This document shows positions 46,564-56,320 of a DNA stretch of 64,000 nucleotides, piece after piece; position 1 is the first letter of the stretch, and the number at the start of each line of letters is the position of its first letter. The DNA is from Streptomyces spectabilis (GTDB lineage Bacteria; Actinomycetota; Actinomycetes; Streptomycetales; Streptomycetaceae). The translations under genes were made by a program, and so were the position numbers. The stretch lies in the NCBI RefSeq assembly GCF_008704795.1, contig NZ_CP023690.1:7884501-7948500 (forward strand), in the 5' to 3' direction. The notes under the pieces were generated by a model that searched no databases, was not told where the DNA came from, and saw only the letters and a list, made by a program, of their open reading frames with translations.

Positions 46564-47472
46564 ATGACCTTCCGGCACCCCCCGGCCTTCCCGCTGCCGC
46601 ACGCCGACCTCGAGGACCTGGAGCGGCGGGTGCGGCACGCCCTGCGCACCGCCGACGACAGCGCGCTCGACGTGCTCGGCTACGGCGAGATCACCCTCGT
46701 CCTCAGGCTGCGCACCGCCGCGGGCTCCTTCGCCTGCAAGCGCCTGCCCGCCTTCCCCGACCGGGACCGCTTCGAGAGCTACAGGGACGGCCTCGACGCG
46801 TATCTGCGCCGCCTCGCCGAGCGCGGGCTCACCGTCGCGCCCACCGAGGTGTGGCACACCTCCGGCCCCGGCGGGCGGATCACCGCGTACTGCGTCCAGC
46901 GCGAACTGCCGCCCGAGCGGCTGTGCTCCCGGCTGCTGCACACCGAGGACGAGGCCTGGGCGAAGAACTTCTTCGTCCGCTTCCTCGACCGTGTCGACGC
47001 CGCCGTCGGCCCCACCACCGGCCTCGACGCGCAGGCCGCCAACTGGATCGACGTCGACGGCGAGCTGACCTACCTGGACGTCACCACGCCCCTCATGCGC
47101 GACGCCCGGGGGCGCGAACAGCTCGACGTACGCCTCTTCTTCACCTCGCTGCCGTGGATCCTGCGCGACGTCGTGCGCCTGGCCATGGCCAAGTCGATCT
47201 TCGACAAGTTCTACGAGACCCGCGGGGTGCTCCTGGACTTCCTCGGCAACCTCCACAAGGAACGCCTGGGAGCGCTCGTCCCCGCCTTCCTGGAGGAGGC
47301 CAACGCCCGCCTGGCCAGGCCGCTCACCGCCGACGAGGTCGCCGCCTACTACCGCGACGACGCCCGCATGTGGGAGCTGATCCAGCGCCTTCGCGCCGCC
47401 GACCGGTTCTGGCACCGCAAGGTCAGGCGCCGGACGTACCCGTTCCTGCTGCCGCCGCCCGTGGACCGCTGA
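46564..47472 (+). CDS. redT: Kinase-fold-like protein of the red cluster
   Basis: 302 residues; the family has no assigned function that I can cite. Pattern resembles an atypical small-molecule kinase: YGEITLVLRL, Lys in SFACKRLPAF, a catalytic-loop-like GLDAQAANWIDVDG, and TYLDVTTPLMRD in place of DFG. The usual HxD His is absent. The C-terminal half is helical and basic (FWHRKVRRRTYPF). It starts 9 bp after redS and ends 4 bp before redU. The name is by gene order. Confidence 0.7.
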   Translation: MTFRHPPAFPLPHADLEDLERRVRHALRTADDSALDVLGYGEITLVLRLRTAAGSFACKRLPAFPDRDRFESYRDGLDAYLRRLAERGLTVAPTEVWHTSGPGGRITAYCVQRELPPERLCSRLLHTEDEAWAKNFFVRFLDRVDAAVGPTTGLDAQAANWIDVDGELTYLDVTTPLMRDARGREQLDVRLFFTSLPWILRDVVRLAMAKSIFDKFYETRGVLLDFLGNLHKERLGALVPAFLEEANARLARPLTADEVAAYYRDDARMWELIQRLRAADRFWHRKVRRRTYPFLLPPPVDR

Positions 47473-47476
47473 CCCG

Positions 47477-48238
47477 ATGGCCCTCCTCGCGCGCACCCCG
47501 GCGTCCGGCCTGGACGAGAGCGTGCGCCTGGACCCGGCGCGCCCCCTGCGCGTCGCGCACGCCCGGGGACCGCTGACCCTCGCCGTCGTCTCGATCGCCT
47601 GGGTGCGTGCGCGGGGCGACGCCGACCGCGCCGCGCTCCAGGCCCGGCACCTCAGCGACGAGGAGCGGGATCGCGCCGCCCGACTGGCCGTGCCCAAGCG
47701 GCGCGTGGAGTGGCTGGCGGGACGGCTCGCCGTCAAGCACGGTGTCACCGCCTATCTGCGGCGGCACAGCGGCCTGTGCGTGCGCACCCGCGACGTCCGC
47801 GTCGGCGCGGTGGCGGGCGGCATCCGCGCGGGCAAGCCCACCGTCGACGCGCCCGTGGAGGTGGGCCTGACCCACTCGGGCGGCCTGGCCGTCGCCGCCT
47901 GCGGGCCGCGCGCCGTCGGCGTCGACCTCGAACGCACCCGCCAAGTGCCGCGCCTGCTGGCGGAGTTGCTCACCACCGCGCAGCCGGACCGCCCGGCCGT
48001 CGACGCCATGCCGCTGTCCCTGCGCTGGGCGTGCAAGGAGGCCGTGCTCAAGCACTTCGGCTTCGGCCTGCGGGTCGACACGCGCGAGGTCGAGCTCACC
48101 GGGTGGCGCCCCGACGGCCGCTTCTCCTGGCGCGCGGGACCGGGCCTGCGGCGCCACGTCCCGGCCGTGGACACACTGCGCCTGGACAGCTGGGCGCGCG
48201 AAGTCGACGGCTACTGCCTGTCCCTCGTGTGGAGCTGA
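47477..48238 (+). CDS. redU: Sfp-type phosphopantetheinyl transferase
   Basis: 253 residues. Motifs GVDLERTR and WACKEAVLKHFGFGL, with the substrate-binding KRRVEWLAGRLAVK upstream, mark the Sfp class. It adds the phosphopantetheine arm to RedO, RedQ, RedN and RedL carrier domains. Confidence 0.93.
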   Translation: MALLARTPASGLDESVRLDPARPLRVAHARGPLTLAVVSIAWVRARGDADRAALQARHLSDEERDRAARLAVPKRRVEWLAGRLAVKHGVTAYLRRHSGLCVRTRDVRVGAVAGGIRAGKPTVDAPVEVGLTHSGGLAVAACGPRAVGVDLERTRQVPRLLAELLTTAQPDRPAVDAMPLSLRWACKEAVLKHFGFGLRVDTREVELTGWRPDGRFSWRAGPGLRRHVPAVDTLRLDSWAREVDGYCLSLVWS

Positions 48239-48252
48239 GGAGAGCGACCCCC

Positions 48253-49491
48253 ATGACCGCTGACTGGACCCAAGCGCCCGGGACGGCCGCGCGCGCCGTA
48301 CCCACGGACCCGGGCTTCGAGGCCGCCCTCGGCGCGGCCGTGCGCGTCGCCGCGCTCAGCCCCTCCTCCCACAACTGCCAGCCCTGGGGCGTGGCCTGGG
48401 CCCGCGGGGGCGGGGCCCGGGCCGCCGCCGCGCGGGCCGTGACGGGGGCGCCGGGCGGCGACCAGTACCTCGTCCTCGCCCTGGACCGCGAGCGGCGGCT
48501 GCGCGCGCTGCCCTCGCTCCACGGGGAGATGCTGGTCAGCTGTGGCGCGTACGGGCAACTGCTGCTGCGGGCGCTCGGCGCGCAGGGGTGGGCCGTGGAC
48601 GGCCTCCGGTTCGCGCCCGGCGGCCTGGACGGGCCCCTGGAGGCGGGCTGGCCGTGGCCGGAGCCGGGCCCCGCCGACTGGCCCCGCACCTGGGCGCCCC
48701 TGTGCGTGGCCCGGCTGCGCCCCGCGCCCGGGGGCACGGCCGAGGACCTGCGCGCTCTGCGGGACACCGCGGAGGCCCGCCGCACCCACCGCGCCCCCTA
48801 CCGCCCGCAGCCCGTCGCACCGGACGTCCTGGACCGCCTCGCGGCGCCGTCGGGCACCGCCGTCGCGCGGGACGCGGACGTCGGCGTGCGCCATCTGACG
48901 TCGGACGCCGACCGCGCCGCGCTCGCCGACTTCGTCGCCCGGCACGCGGGGCGGGACTTCAGCCACGGCCCCGCCTGGCGCGAGACGCACGCGTATCTGC
49001 GGTTCAGCGCCGCGGACGCCGCCGCGCACGGGGACGGCTTCACGCTCGCGGAGCTGTTCGGGCCGCTGTCCCGGCCGGGGGAGTGGGCGCGCAGGCTCGC
49101 GCTCGCGCCCACGACGATGCGCCTGCTGCGGCACGTCGGCTACCCCGGCCTGCTCGCCCGGCAGCTCGCGCGCATCGTGCGCCCCACGCCCGCCCTGACC
49201 GTCCTGAGCCTGACCGGTACGCCTACGCCGACGCTCGCGGACGGTGTCAAGGGCGGGGCACGACTGGCCGATTACTGGCTGGGCGCCACCGCGGAAGGAC
49301 TGGTTCTGCATCCTCTCAGCGCCGTACTCCAGTACGACGACCTGCGGCACGCTCTGGAGGATCGGTTCCGCATTCCGGGACAGGCGATTTTCCTCAGCAG
49401 GCTGGGCCGCCCCGCCACGGATGCGGCGGGCGTATCGGGGTTCCCGCGCTCCCACCGCCGTCCCGCCCACGCGCCCCTGCGGACGATCTGA
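48253..49491 (+). CDS. redV: Nitroreductase-fold oxidoreductase, HBM oxidation
   Basis: 412 residues. Nitroreductase-like pattern: AALSPSSHNCQPWGVAW near residue 35 (typical FMN-binding start SPSxxNxQPW), DTAEARRTHRAPYRPQPV, and the C-terminal ILLERF-like dimer tail (HALEDRFRIPGQAIFLSRLG). In the red pathway this position is RedV, counterpart of PigM, proposed to oxidise the hydroxymethyl group of HBM to the aldehyde. The ATG at 48253 follows GGAGAGC. Confidence 0.87.
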   Translation: MTADWTQAPGTAARAVPTDPGFEAALGAAVRVAALSPSSHNCQPWGVAWARGGGARAAAARAVTGAPGGDQYLVLALDRERRLRALPSLHGEMLVSCGAYGQLLLRALGAQGWAVDGLRFAPGGLDGPLEAGWPWPEPGPADWPRTWAPLCVARLRPAPGGTAEDLRALRDTAEARRTHRAPYRPQPVAPDVLDRLAAPSGTAVARDADVGVRHLTSDADRAALADFVARHAGRDFSHGPAWRETHAYLRFSAADAAAHGDGFTLAELFGPLSRPGEWARRLALAPTTMRLLRHVGYPGLLARQLARIVRPTPALTVLSLTGTPTPTLADGVKGGARLADYWLGATAEGLVLHPLSAVLQYDDLRHALEDRFRIPGQAIFLSRLGRPATDAAGVSGFPRSHRRPAHAPLRTI

Positions 49492-49911
49492 GTTTCGACC
49501 CGCGAGGTTTCGAGCCATTTTCATGCTTCTTTCCATAAAGCTCGCCCAGATGCCAGTTGCGCGCACATACTGTTGCAGTGCGGACGGAATATTCCGCACC
49601 CACGTGCCTGCGTCGATTCCGGAGGGAAGGCGCGGCGGCCCGGGGTGAAGTGCACCGTCGAACAGCAGATGCGTTCGATAGCGCGCAGCGGCGACGAGGG
49701 GTACCCGAAGGCACATGGTCGTGTCATTCAAAAGGGGGCGGCGAGATGGGGCACTGCTGCAAGGGGCACCTGCCGGACGCGGACCCGAGGCCGGTGCGGC
49801 CGGCCCGCCCGGGTGTGATGCCGTGACGCGTGACGCCCTGACGAGTGACGCGGCCCGGTCCCCCCGGCGCCGCGATCCACGCCCGGACGAGCTGCGGTGA
49901 GGCGGCGAGGC
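49492..49911. promoter_or_regulatory. Region upstream of redZ
   Basis: 420 bp between redV and redZ, with an AT-richer core around 49500-49740. No supported gene. It should contain the redZ promoter. No clear palindrome was found. Confidence 0.4.
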
Positions 49912-50586
49912 ATGAAGATCCGCGTCCTGGTGTGCTGTGACGAGTCGATCATGTCCGCCGCGCTGCGCGCGCTGCTCGACCAGCAGCCCGACATCGAGGT
50001 CATGGGTTTCACCACCGGCCGTGAATCCGCCGCGGCCGTCGCCGAGCTCGCGCCCCACGTCATGATCGTAGTGGCCCCCGCGCTCGGCTTCGAGGACAAG
50101 GGCGAGCTCGCGGAGCTCGCCGCCCTGACGAAGATCATCCTGATCGCCAAGGCCGAGTCCGCGCACCGTTCCGTCGAGGCCCTGTGCATCGGCGTACGAG
50201 CGGTCCTGGCCCCCGACTCCTCGGCGGACGACCTGATCCACGTGCTGCGGACGGTGAGCGCGGGCGCCACCATGGTGATGCCCGCCGCCGCCCGGCGCAC
50301 CCTGGAGCGCCTGCCCCAGCAAGGGGTCTCCCGCAGCTCCGCGCGCATGGCGGCGGAGCTCACCCCGCGCGAGTCCGAGGTGATGCTGCTGCTCGCCCAG
50401 GGCAAGTCGAACGCCGAAGTCGCCGAGAAACTCTCGGTGTCCATGGCGACCGTCAGATCCCATGTCCACCATGTGCTCCGAAAGCTGGGTGTCGGCACAC
50501 GCGCCCAGGCCGTTGCCATTGCTTATGAGTCCGGATTGATGGCGGCAATTGGTCGGACCGCTGAATTCCGGGGCCAAGAAGGGTGA
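49912..50586 (+). CDS. redZ: Orphan response regulator of the red cluster (LuxR/NarL type)
   Basis: 224 residues from the ATG at 49912 (alternative GTG at 49897). Receiver-like N-terminus (MKIRVLVCCDESIMSAALRALL) and C-terminal LuxR helix-turn-helix (ELTPRESEVMLLLAQGKSNA, VHHVLRKLGVGTRAQ). The acidic pocket is altered (CCDES where typical receivers have DD), so it is likely an atypical, phosphorylation-independent regulator as proposed for S. coelicolor RedZ, which activates redD. No in-frame TTA codon exists here, unlike the bldA-dependent S. coelicolor gene. Confidence 0.9.
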   Translation: MKIRVLVCCDESIMSAALRALLDQQPDIEVMGFTTGRESAAAVAELAPHVMIVVAPALGFEDKGELAELAALTKIILIAKAESAHRSVEALCIGVRAVLAPDSSADDLIHVLRTVSAGATMVMPAAARRTLERLPQQGVSRSSARMAAELTPRESEVMLLLAQGKSNAEVAEKLSVSMATVRSHVHHVLRKLGVGTRAQAVAIAYESGLMAAIGRTAEFRGQEG

Positions 50587-50676
50587 ACGGGGCGGGCTTC
50601 CGGATCCGGGAGCCGAGCGCTATTCACCGGAGGCCCTTTCACCGCTTCCCGGCCTCGCTCCCGCGAACCCGTTAAA

Positions 50677-50997
50677 TCATTCGGCCCGGTATCCGGAACC
50701 CACCCGTTCGCCGGACCACTCGTCGACCACGGCGGCCATCTTCTCGAAATCGGCGACAAGCCGACGGAACGGTTCCGACCGCATATCCCGCTCGAAGTCC
50801 GCCGCGCTGGTCACCTCGATGATCTCGAAGTACTCGGCCGGGCCGCCGTCCTCGCCGTGCGCGCTGCGCTGCACTCCGAAGGCGCGCACGGCGGGCAGTT
50901 CAGGACAGGTCGCGTAGTCCACGTCCCGTACCCAGGACTCGAAGCGGTCCGGCGCCACGCCGTCGTGCAGCCGGATGCGGTGAACGATGACCGTCAT
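50677..50997 (-). CDS. redY: RedY-like ABM-fold protein
   Basis: 106 residues with the dimeric alpha/beta-barrel (antibiotic biosynthesis monooxygenase) pattern: MTVIVHRIRLHDGV, FEIIEVTSAADFERDMRS and FEKMAAVVDEW. RedY-family proteins lie between redW and redZ in red clusters. The reaction is not established to my knowledge. The gene converges on redZ and starts 63 bp after redW. Confidence 0.82.
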   Translation of the reverse strand: MTVIVHRIRLHDGVAPDRFESWVRDVDYATCPELPAVRAFGVQRSAHGEDGGPAEYFEIIEVTSAADFERDMRSEPFRRLVADFEKMAAVVDEWSGERVGSGYRAE

Positions 50998-51060
50998 GAT
51001 CCGTTCTCCTCTCGACGTCCTGGACTTCCGGGTGCCCGGAGGGCATGTCGCCGGTCCGGC

Positions 51061-52230
51061 TCAGCGGCGCGTACCGCGGCGGCTGCCGCCCAGGCCGAGC
51101 GCCCGCGCGATGTTGTTCTTCTGGATCTCATTGGTGCCGGAGAAGATGCGCGAGGGCAGCGCGTCCCGCAGCAGCGTCTCCGCCTCCCCGCTCAACACCC
51201 CAAGCGCGCCCCGCAGTTGGACCGCGTCCAGGCCGACCCGCACGGCCGCCTCGCTCACCGCGAGCTTCGCGAGCGCGGGCGCCACCTCGTCCTCGCTGCC
51301 CCGCGCGAGCCCCCACGCCGCCCGGTAGAGCAGCAGCCGCGCCGACTCCACCGCGAGCGTCATGTCGACGACGCGGTGGCTGACCGCCTGGAAGCCGCCG
51401 ATCGGCACCCCGAACTGCTCGCGCTGCCCCGCGTACGCGACGGTGGACTCCAGGACCCGCCGCATCGCGCCGAGATAGGCCGCGAACAGACAGGTGCGCT
51501 CCCACTTCATGGAGCCCGCGAACACGCTCGCGCCCGCGCCCTCGGCGCCGAGCACGGCGTTCGCGGGCACCACGCAGCCGTCGAGGCGCACATCGGCCGT
51601 CGGGGACCCGCGAAGCCCCACCTTGTCGTACGGCGGCCCCACCGACAGGCCCGGCGTGTCCGCCTCCACGACGAACGCGGTCAGGCCGAAGAAGCCGCCG
51701 CCCGGGGCCGTCGCCGCCTGCACCACGAACACGTCGGCGACCGGCGCGTTCGTCGTGAACGCCTTGGCACCGTCCAGCACGTAGGAGTCGCCGTCGCGCA
51801 CCGCGCGGGTGCGCAGCGCAAGGGTGTCCGAACCGGCGTCCGGCTCGGTGATGCCGTGCGCCGCGATCCGCTCGCCCGAGCAAAGCGCGGGCAGCCAGCG
51901 CCGCTTCTGCTCCTCGGTGCCGAACTCGGCAATCGGCATCACCGCCGCGAACAGGTGTGCCGCGACGGAGAAGGCGAAGCCGGTGTCCGGGCAGCCGTAG
52001 CCGAGCGCCTCCATCACCGCGGCCGCCGTCACCGCGTCGAGCCCGCTGCCGCCGTAGCGCTCCGGTACGACGCTGCCGACCACGCCCTGCTTGCCCGCGA
52101 GCTGCCAGCGCCGCCGGAACTCCGCCGGGTCGAGGGCCCCGTCCGGCGGCGGGTCCGCGAGGTCGCGGCGCGCGAACCGCTCGACGGCCTCGCGCATGTC
52201 CTCGGTGTCGTCGTCGAAGGCGAAGTTCAT
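51061..52230 (-). CDS. redW: Prolyl-carrier dehydrogenase (acyl-CoA dehydrogenase family)
   Basis: 389 residues, full ACAD fold: [62 protein letters not shown], and the C-terminal base region [19 protein letters not shown]. RedW oxidises L-prolyl-RedO to pyrrolyl-2-carboxyl-RedO with FAD. Overlaps redX by 4 bp. Confidence 0.93.
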   Translation of the reverse strand: MNFAFDDDTEDMREAVERFARRDLADPPPDGALDPAEFRRRWQLAGKQGVVGSVVPERYGGSGLDAVTAAAVMEALGYGCPDTGFAFSVAAHLFAAVMPIAEFGTEEQKRRWLPALCSGERIAAHGITEPDAGSDTLALRTRAVRDGDSYVLDGAKAFTTNAPVADVFVVQAATAPGGGFFGLTAFVVEADTPGLSVGPPYDKVGLRGSPTADVRLDGCVVPANAVLGAEGAGASVFAGSMKWERTCLFAAYLGAMRRVLESTVAYAGQREQFGVPIGGFQAVSHRVVDMTLAVESARLLLYRAAWGLARGSEDEVAPALAKLAVSEAAVRVGLDAVQLRGALGVLSGEAETLLRDALPSRIFSGTNEIQKNNIARALGLGGSRRGTRR

Positions 52231-54986
52231 CGCGGTCCGGACCCCTTCTCACGGTTCTCACGGTTCTCACGGTGCTCGTGGTGTTCGCGGTGCGTGTGGT
52301 GTGTGTGGTGCGCCGGGTCCTCCTCCACGAGGACGTGGTAGTTGATGCCGCCGGTGCCGAAGGAGCTGACGGCCGCGCGCCGGGGCCTGCCGGACGGACG
52401 CGGCCACGGCTCGGCCCTGGTGGCGATCTCGGCCGGGATGGCGGCGAGGCCGAGCGCCGGGTTCAGGGTGCGCAGCAGCGTGTTGGGCGGCAGCGTGCCC
52501 GCCCGCAGCGCGAGCAGCGTGCGCAGCAGGCCCGCGCTGCCGGCCGCCGCGAAGGTGTGCCCGAAGAAGGACTTCGCCGAGCCGATGCGCAGCGCGCCCG
52601 CGCGCGGGCCGCCCGCGTAGAGGCGGGCCGCGGCGGCGATCTCGACCCGGTCGCCCACCTTGGTGCCGGTGCCGTGCGCCTCCAGGTAGTCCACCGTGCA
52701 GGGCTCGAAGTCCACCTGGGCGAAGGCGCGTTGCATGGCCCGCACCTGGCCCGCGACGTCCGGGGCGATCAGCGACTTGGCGTCGTTCGACGCGCCGACG
52801 GCGCGGATCACCCCGTGGACGGTGTCGCCGTCGCGCCGCGCGTCGTCGTACCGCTTCAGGAGGAAGAGGCCGCAGCCGTCGCCCGGGGTGAACCCGTCGG
52901 CGGCCGCGTCGAACGGCGCGTTCCTGCTGTGCGAGAGCAGCCCGAGCGCGGAGCACAGCACCATGTCCCGGGTGGTGCAGGCCAGTTCGACGCCGCCCGC
53001 GACGGCGAAGTCGGCGGCGCCCGAGCGCAGCGCGCCCACGGCGACGTCGAGCGCGGCCAGGGACGAGGCGCAGGCCGCCTCCACCGCGAGCGGCACCGCG
53101 CCGAGTCCGTACTCGTTGGCGAGCAGCGCGGCGACACCGCTGGCCAGACAGCCGTCGAGCAGGGCGGGCGACGGCTCGGCCGCGTCGCGCGCGGTCCGCT
53201 CGCGCAGCCGCTCCAGGAGCTTCTTCTTCCCAAGGGCCGAGAGCCCGGCGAGCGCGGGCAGCGTCGCGACGGTGTCCTCAAGTCCCGCCAGGACGAGGTC
53301 GGTGTGGGCGCGCCGCTCCTTCGTCAGGCCCAGCGTGGTGCCGACGGCGACCACGCCCCGCCCGGACAGGTCCCGGCGCCCCGCGAACAGCTCCGCCGCG
53401 ACGTCGAGGGCGAGCCGCTGGGCGCCGTCCATCGCCGCGTACCGCAGCGGAAGGACCGCCAGGTCGTCCGGCGGCTCCTCGGGCACCGGCACGTGGCCGC
53501 CCTGGTCGGTGTACGAGTGGGTCAGGCTGAGCGCGCCGGGACAGTGGTAAAGGTCCCGGTCGAGGACGTCGTCGGGGACCGGGCCGATCCGGGTCCGGCC
53601 CGAGCCGACGACCTGCCAGAACGCGGCGGCGTCGGGCGCACCGGCGAACCGCCCGCCGAGCCCGACCACCGCGACCGGCACCGCGCGCGGCCCGCTCCGC
53701 GACCGGGCGCGCGGCCCGGCCGGAGCCCCGCGCCGGTGCTCTTCGAGGACGAGATGGCAGAAGGTCCCCGTCAGGGACGCCCCGTGCACCACGGCCCGGC
53801 GCGGCGCCCCGGGGCCCGGCCTCCACTCCTCGCCTACGCGCGCCCGCCGGAAGGGCGCCCCCTCGGGCTCCCCGCCGCCGGGCGGCGGGTCCGGGTAGCG
53901 GCGCTCGCGCAGCGCGCGGGCGACCCTGCTCACCGAGGCGAGCCCCGCGTGGGCGAACGCCCGGCCGTCGCCCGCGCCGAGCACGACGGCCCCCGGCGCG
54001 CGTTCGGCGTGCAGCCGGGCGAGGGCCTCGTGTTCGGCGGCGGCCTCCCGGGCGACCGCCGAGCCCGCGCACTCGACGTACTGGACGGTGTCGGGGTCGG
54101 CCCCCGCGGCCCGCAGCGAGTCGGCGGCGGCGTCGTGGCGCAGCGCGACGGAGTGCGAGTGCCGGAAGCAGCCCGGGCGCGGGTCGTGGCGCAGCGTGCA
54201 GTCGAGGACGCTGGCGTAGACGCGGTCCCCGTCCCGCACGGCCGTGGAGAGCCGCTTCAGAAGCACGGCACCCACCCCCTCGGCGATGTCGCGCGTCCCG
54301 TCGGCCTCCGCCCCGCCGGGGCCGGACACCGACTTCGCCGCGAGCGCCTCGGCGACGAACGGGCTCTCGCGCCGCTGCCCGGCCAGGACGAGGACCGCGT
54401 CCGACGCCCGGGCGCGCAGCTGGTCCGCCGCGTGCGCGAGCGCCACGAACGACGTCGCCTCCGCGGACTCCACCGCGAGCGTGCGCCCGCGCAGCTTGAA
54501 GGCCGCGGCGATCCGCGCCGGGATCGTGCTCGCCATCTCGCCCACGCGGTCGTGCGGCGAACCGCCGAGGTGCGGCGCGAGCTGCCCGCGCAGCTCGGCG
54601 GCGGCCCGCTCGGCCCGGTCCGGCGCCGCTCCGGCCGCCCGCGCGGCGCGCTCGAGCTCCCGCGCGTACCGGGGGAGTTCGATGCGTACGGCGTTGGCGT
54701 GCTGGCGGTCGAGGGCGAAGCAGAGGCCGGTGACGACGTCGGTGCGCTCGGCGGGCAGCGGCCGCTCGGGGTGGCCCGCGTCCGCCAGACAGCGCCGTGC
54801 GGCCTCCAGCATCAGCAGCTGCATCCGGTTCATGGACCTGGCCTGCATCGGGGGAATGCCGAACCGGGCGACGTCGACCACGACGTCGTCGAGCCCGTCC
54901 GGGTCGAGCTCCGCGATCCCCACGATCGCGAGGGGCTCGCCGGGCCGCGCGGGAGTGGCCCGGCGGGCTTGCCAATCGGACGTCAT
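52227..54986 (-). CDS. redX: Bipyrrole ketosynthase with chain-length-factor-like half
   Basis: 919 residues in two KS-like halves. The N-half keeps the fold ([25 protein letters not shown]) but has Glu at the nucleophile position ([13 protein letters not shown] near 176), like a chain-length factor. The C-half is an active [14 protein letters not shown] (Cys near 639), [24 protein letters not shown]. It joins the pyrrolyl group to malonyl on RedN. The PigJ counterpart is also described as KS plus CLF. The tail is His/Glu/Arg/Asn-rich from 9-bp DNA repeats. Confidence 0.91.
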   Translation of the reverse strand: MTSDWQARRATPARPGEPLAIVGIAELDPDGLDDVVVDVARFGIPPMQARSMNRMQLLMLEAARRCLADAGHPERPLPAERTDVVTGLCFALDRQHANAVRIELPRYARELERAARAAGAAPDRAERAAAELRGQLAPHLGGSPHDRVGEMASTIPARIAAAFKLRGRTLAVESAEATSFVALAHAADQLRARASDAVLVLAGQRRESPFVAEALAAKSVSGPGGAEADGTRDIAEGVGAVLLKRLSTAVRDGDRVYASVLDCTLRHDPRPGCFRHSHSVALRHDAAADSLRAAGADPDTVQYVECAGSAVAREAAAEHEALARLHAERAPGAVVLGAGDGRAFAHAGLASVSRVARALRERRYPDPPPGGGEPEGAPFRRARVGEEWRPGPGAPRRAVVHGASLTGTFCHLVLEEHRRGAPAGPRARSRSGPRAVPVAVVGLGGRFAGAPDAAAFWQVVGSGRTRIGPVPDDVLDRDLYHCPGALSLTHSYTDQGGHVPVPEEPPDDLAVLPLRYAAMDGAQRLALDVAAELFAGRRDLSGRGVVAVGTTLGLTKERRAHTDLVLAGLEDTVATLPALAGLSALGKKKLLERLRERTARDAAEPSPALLDGCLASGVAALLANEYGLGAVPLAVEAACASSLAALDVAVGALRSGAADFAVAGGVELACTTRDMVLCSALGLLSHSRNAPFDAAADGFTPGDGCGLFLLKRYDDARRDGDTVHGVIRAVGASNDAKSLIAPDVAGQVRAMQRAFAQVDFEPCTVDYLEAHGTGTKVGDRVEIAAAARLYAGGPRAGALRIGSAKSFFGHTFAAAGSAGLLRTLLALRAGTLPPNTLLRTLNPALGLAAIPAEIATRAEPWPRPSGRPRRAAVSSFGTGGINYHVLVEEDPAHHTHHTHREHHEHRENRENREKGSGPR
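52246..52310 (-). repeat. 9-bp coding repeats in the redX tail
   Basis: CTCACGGTT-like units (52250-52290) and related GGTGxGTGTG units encode [23 protein letters not shown] residues at the RedX C-terminus. This looks like slippage expansion rather than a functional domain. Confidence 0.8.
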
Positions 54987-55139
54987 GTCGTGGCTGCTCC
55001 TGCGGTTGTCGGGGTCCCGCCGGAGAGCGGGAAGGAAAGCACGGGTGACGACGGGCGCGCGCCCAGCGAAATGTCGGCAGTGACGGATGGGGCGCCGAGG
55101 AAAGGCGCGGAATATGTTCCAGAAGTCGCGGGAGTGTGT

Positions 55140-55925
55140 TTACGAGGCGGCGGGGACGGTGGACAGGGAAAGCGCCGGGTCCTGCGACAGGATTTCCGTG
55201 TGGCGCCGCTGGAGCACGATTCCTGGCTGTACGCCCAGCTCCTCGTCGAGCCTTCGGCGCGTCACGTGGAACAGTTCCAGCGCCTCCGCCTGCCGCCCGG
55301 TGCGGTACAGGGCGAGCATGAGCAGCTCGCAGAAGCGTTCGCGCAGCGGGTGCTGGGCGACCAGGCGGCGCAGCTCGGCCACCGCCCGCGAGGCGTCGCC
55401 GACGGCGAGGCGGGCACGGATCAGGTCCTCGCGGACCGTGAGCCGCCGCTCGTCGAAGAGCGCGGCGGCGCCCCGGCAGCGCAGCCCGTCGCCCGCGTCG
55501 AGGAGCGCGGGCCCCTGCCACAGTTCGAGCCCGGCCTGGAGCAGCTCGATCGCCCGCTCCGGGCACACGTCGAGGGCCGCGGCGCCGCGTGTGGCCAGGT
55601 CGAGGAAGGTGTTGCCGTCGACGCAGCCCGGGGGCACGTCGAGCAGATAGCCGCCGCGCACCGCGCGCAGCAGGGTCGTTCCCCGGGGCCGCGCCTCGTG
55701 CCCGTCGAGGACCTTGCGCAGCCGGGTGGCGTGCGCCTGCAGCGCGTTGCGGGTGTTGCCGAGGGGCTGGCCCGCCCACAGCTCGTCCGCGAGGTCCGCG
55801 TGCGAGACGGCCCGGCCCGCGTCGAGGGCGAGCGCGGCGAGCATCGCCCGCACCTTGTTGGCCTGGATTCCGTGGCGTTTTCCCTCCGTGGCCACGGAAA
55901 TCGGCCCCAGGATATGGATGTGCAT
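55140..55925 (-). CDS. redD: SARP-family pathway activator
   Basis: 261 residues from the ATG at 55925 (GGGGGAGGAACGAC upstream). OmpR-type winged helix (about 1-95: NKVRAMLAALALDAGRAVSH, GNTRNALQAHATRLRKVL) followed by the bacterial transcriptional activation domain (about 100-245, ending VTRRRLDEELGVQPG). RedD activates the red operons and is itself activated by RedZ in S. coelicolor. It lies 153 bp from redX in the same direction. No TTA codon was seen. Confidence 0.92.
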   Translation of the reverse strand: MHIHILGPISVATEGKRHGIQANKVRAMLAALALDAGRAVSHADLADELWAGQPLGNTRNALQAHATRLRKVLDGHEARPRGTTLLRAVRGGYLLDVPPGCVDGNTFLDLATRGAAALDVCPERAIELLQAGLELWQGPALLDAGDGLRCRGAAALFDERRLTVREDLIRARLAVGDASRAVAELRRLVAQHPLRERFCELLMLALYRTGRQAEALELFHVTRRRLDEELGVQPGIVLQRRHTEILSQDPALSLSTVPAAS

Positions 55926-55940
55926 GTCGTTCCTCCCCCG

Positions 55941-56050
55941 ATGGACGGCGAAAGGCACCGATGGACAGCGAATGGACGGCGAATGGTGCCGGTGGACGGC
56001 AAAGGTGCCGGTGGGCAGCAGAAGTGTCAGCGGGCGGTGAAAGGCGTCAT
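55941..56050. repeat. Approximately 20-bp repeats upstream of redD
   Basis: Six consecutive units: 55941-55960, 55961-55971 (partial), 55972-55991, 55992-56010, 56011-56030, 56031-56050. The core unit is ATGGACGGCGAAAGGCACCG and decays with distance from redD. The spacing is close to two helical turns. It lies 16-125 bp upstream of the redD start, inside its likely promoter or leader. Confidence 0.8.
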
Positions 56051-56297
56051 CTGACGGAGAAGTCCGCTCGTCCGGGCGGAAGGAGGCGCAGGAGCACCAT
56101 CAGCCCCACTCCTTTTCGGTTGCGTACGAGTTTCCCAGGAACGGGAGTGCGGTGCCATCGACCGCCTGACGGGTTTCCCGGACGGATACCGCAGCGATTT
56201 CCGGAGTGCCGGATCGGCCATCCGTTGAGACGCGTCGGCGGACGCCTCAACGGATGGTCGCGGAGGCGGAGGCTCCGCCTCGCTGGACAAGCGATTG

Positions 56298-56307
56298 AAC
56301 GAGCGTT
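56298..56307 (+). promoter_or_regulatory. TetR-type operator
   Basis: AACGAGCGTT, within TTGAACGAGCGTTTAG, resembles the short dyad typical of TetR autoregulation. It sits 14 bp before the TetR gene start. The rest of the 56051-56297 stretch shows no gene. Confidence 0.6.
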
Positions 56308-56320
56308 TAGTCTGCTGTAC

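Noticed and set aside
51957..56054. A 1365-codon open frame on the plus strand across redW, redX and redD
   Set aside because: Low-complexity Arg/Gly/Pro/Ala composition is typical of antisense shadows in high-GC DNA. The minus-strand genes have clear domains.
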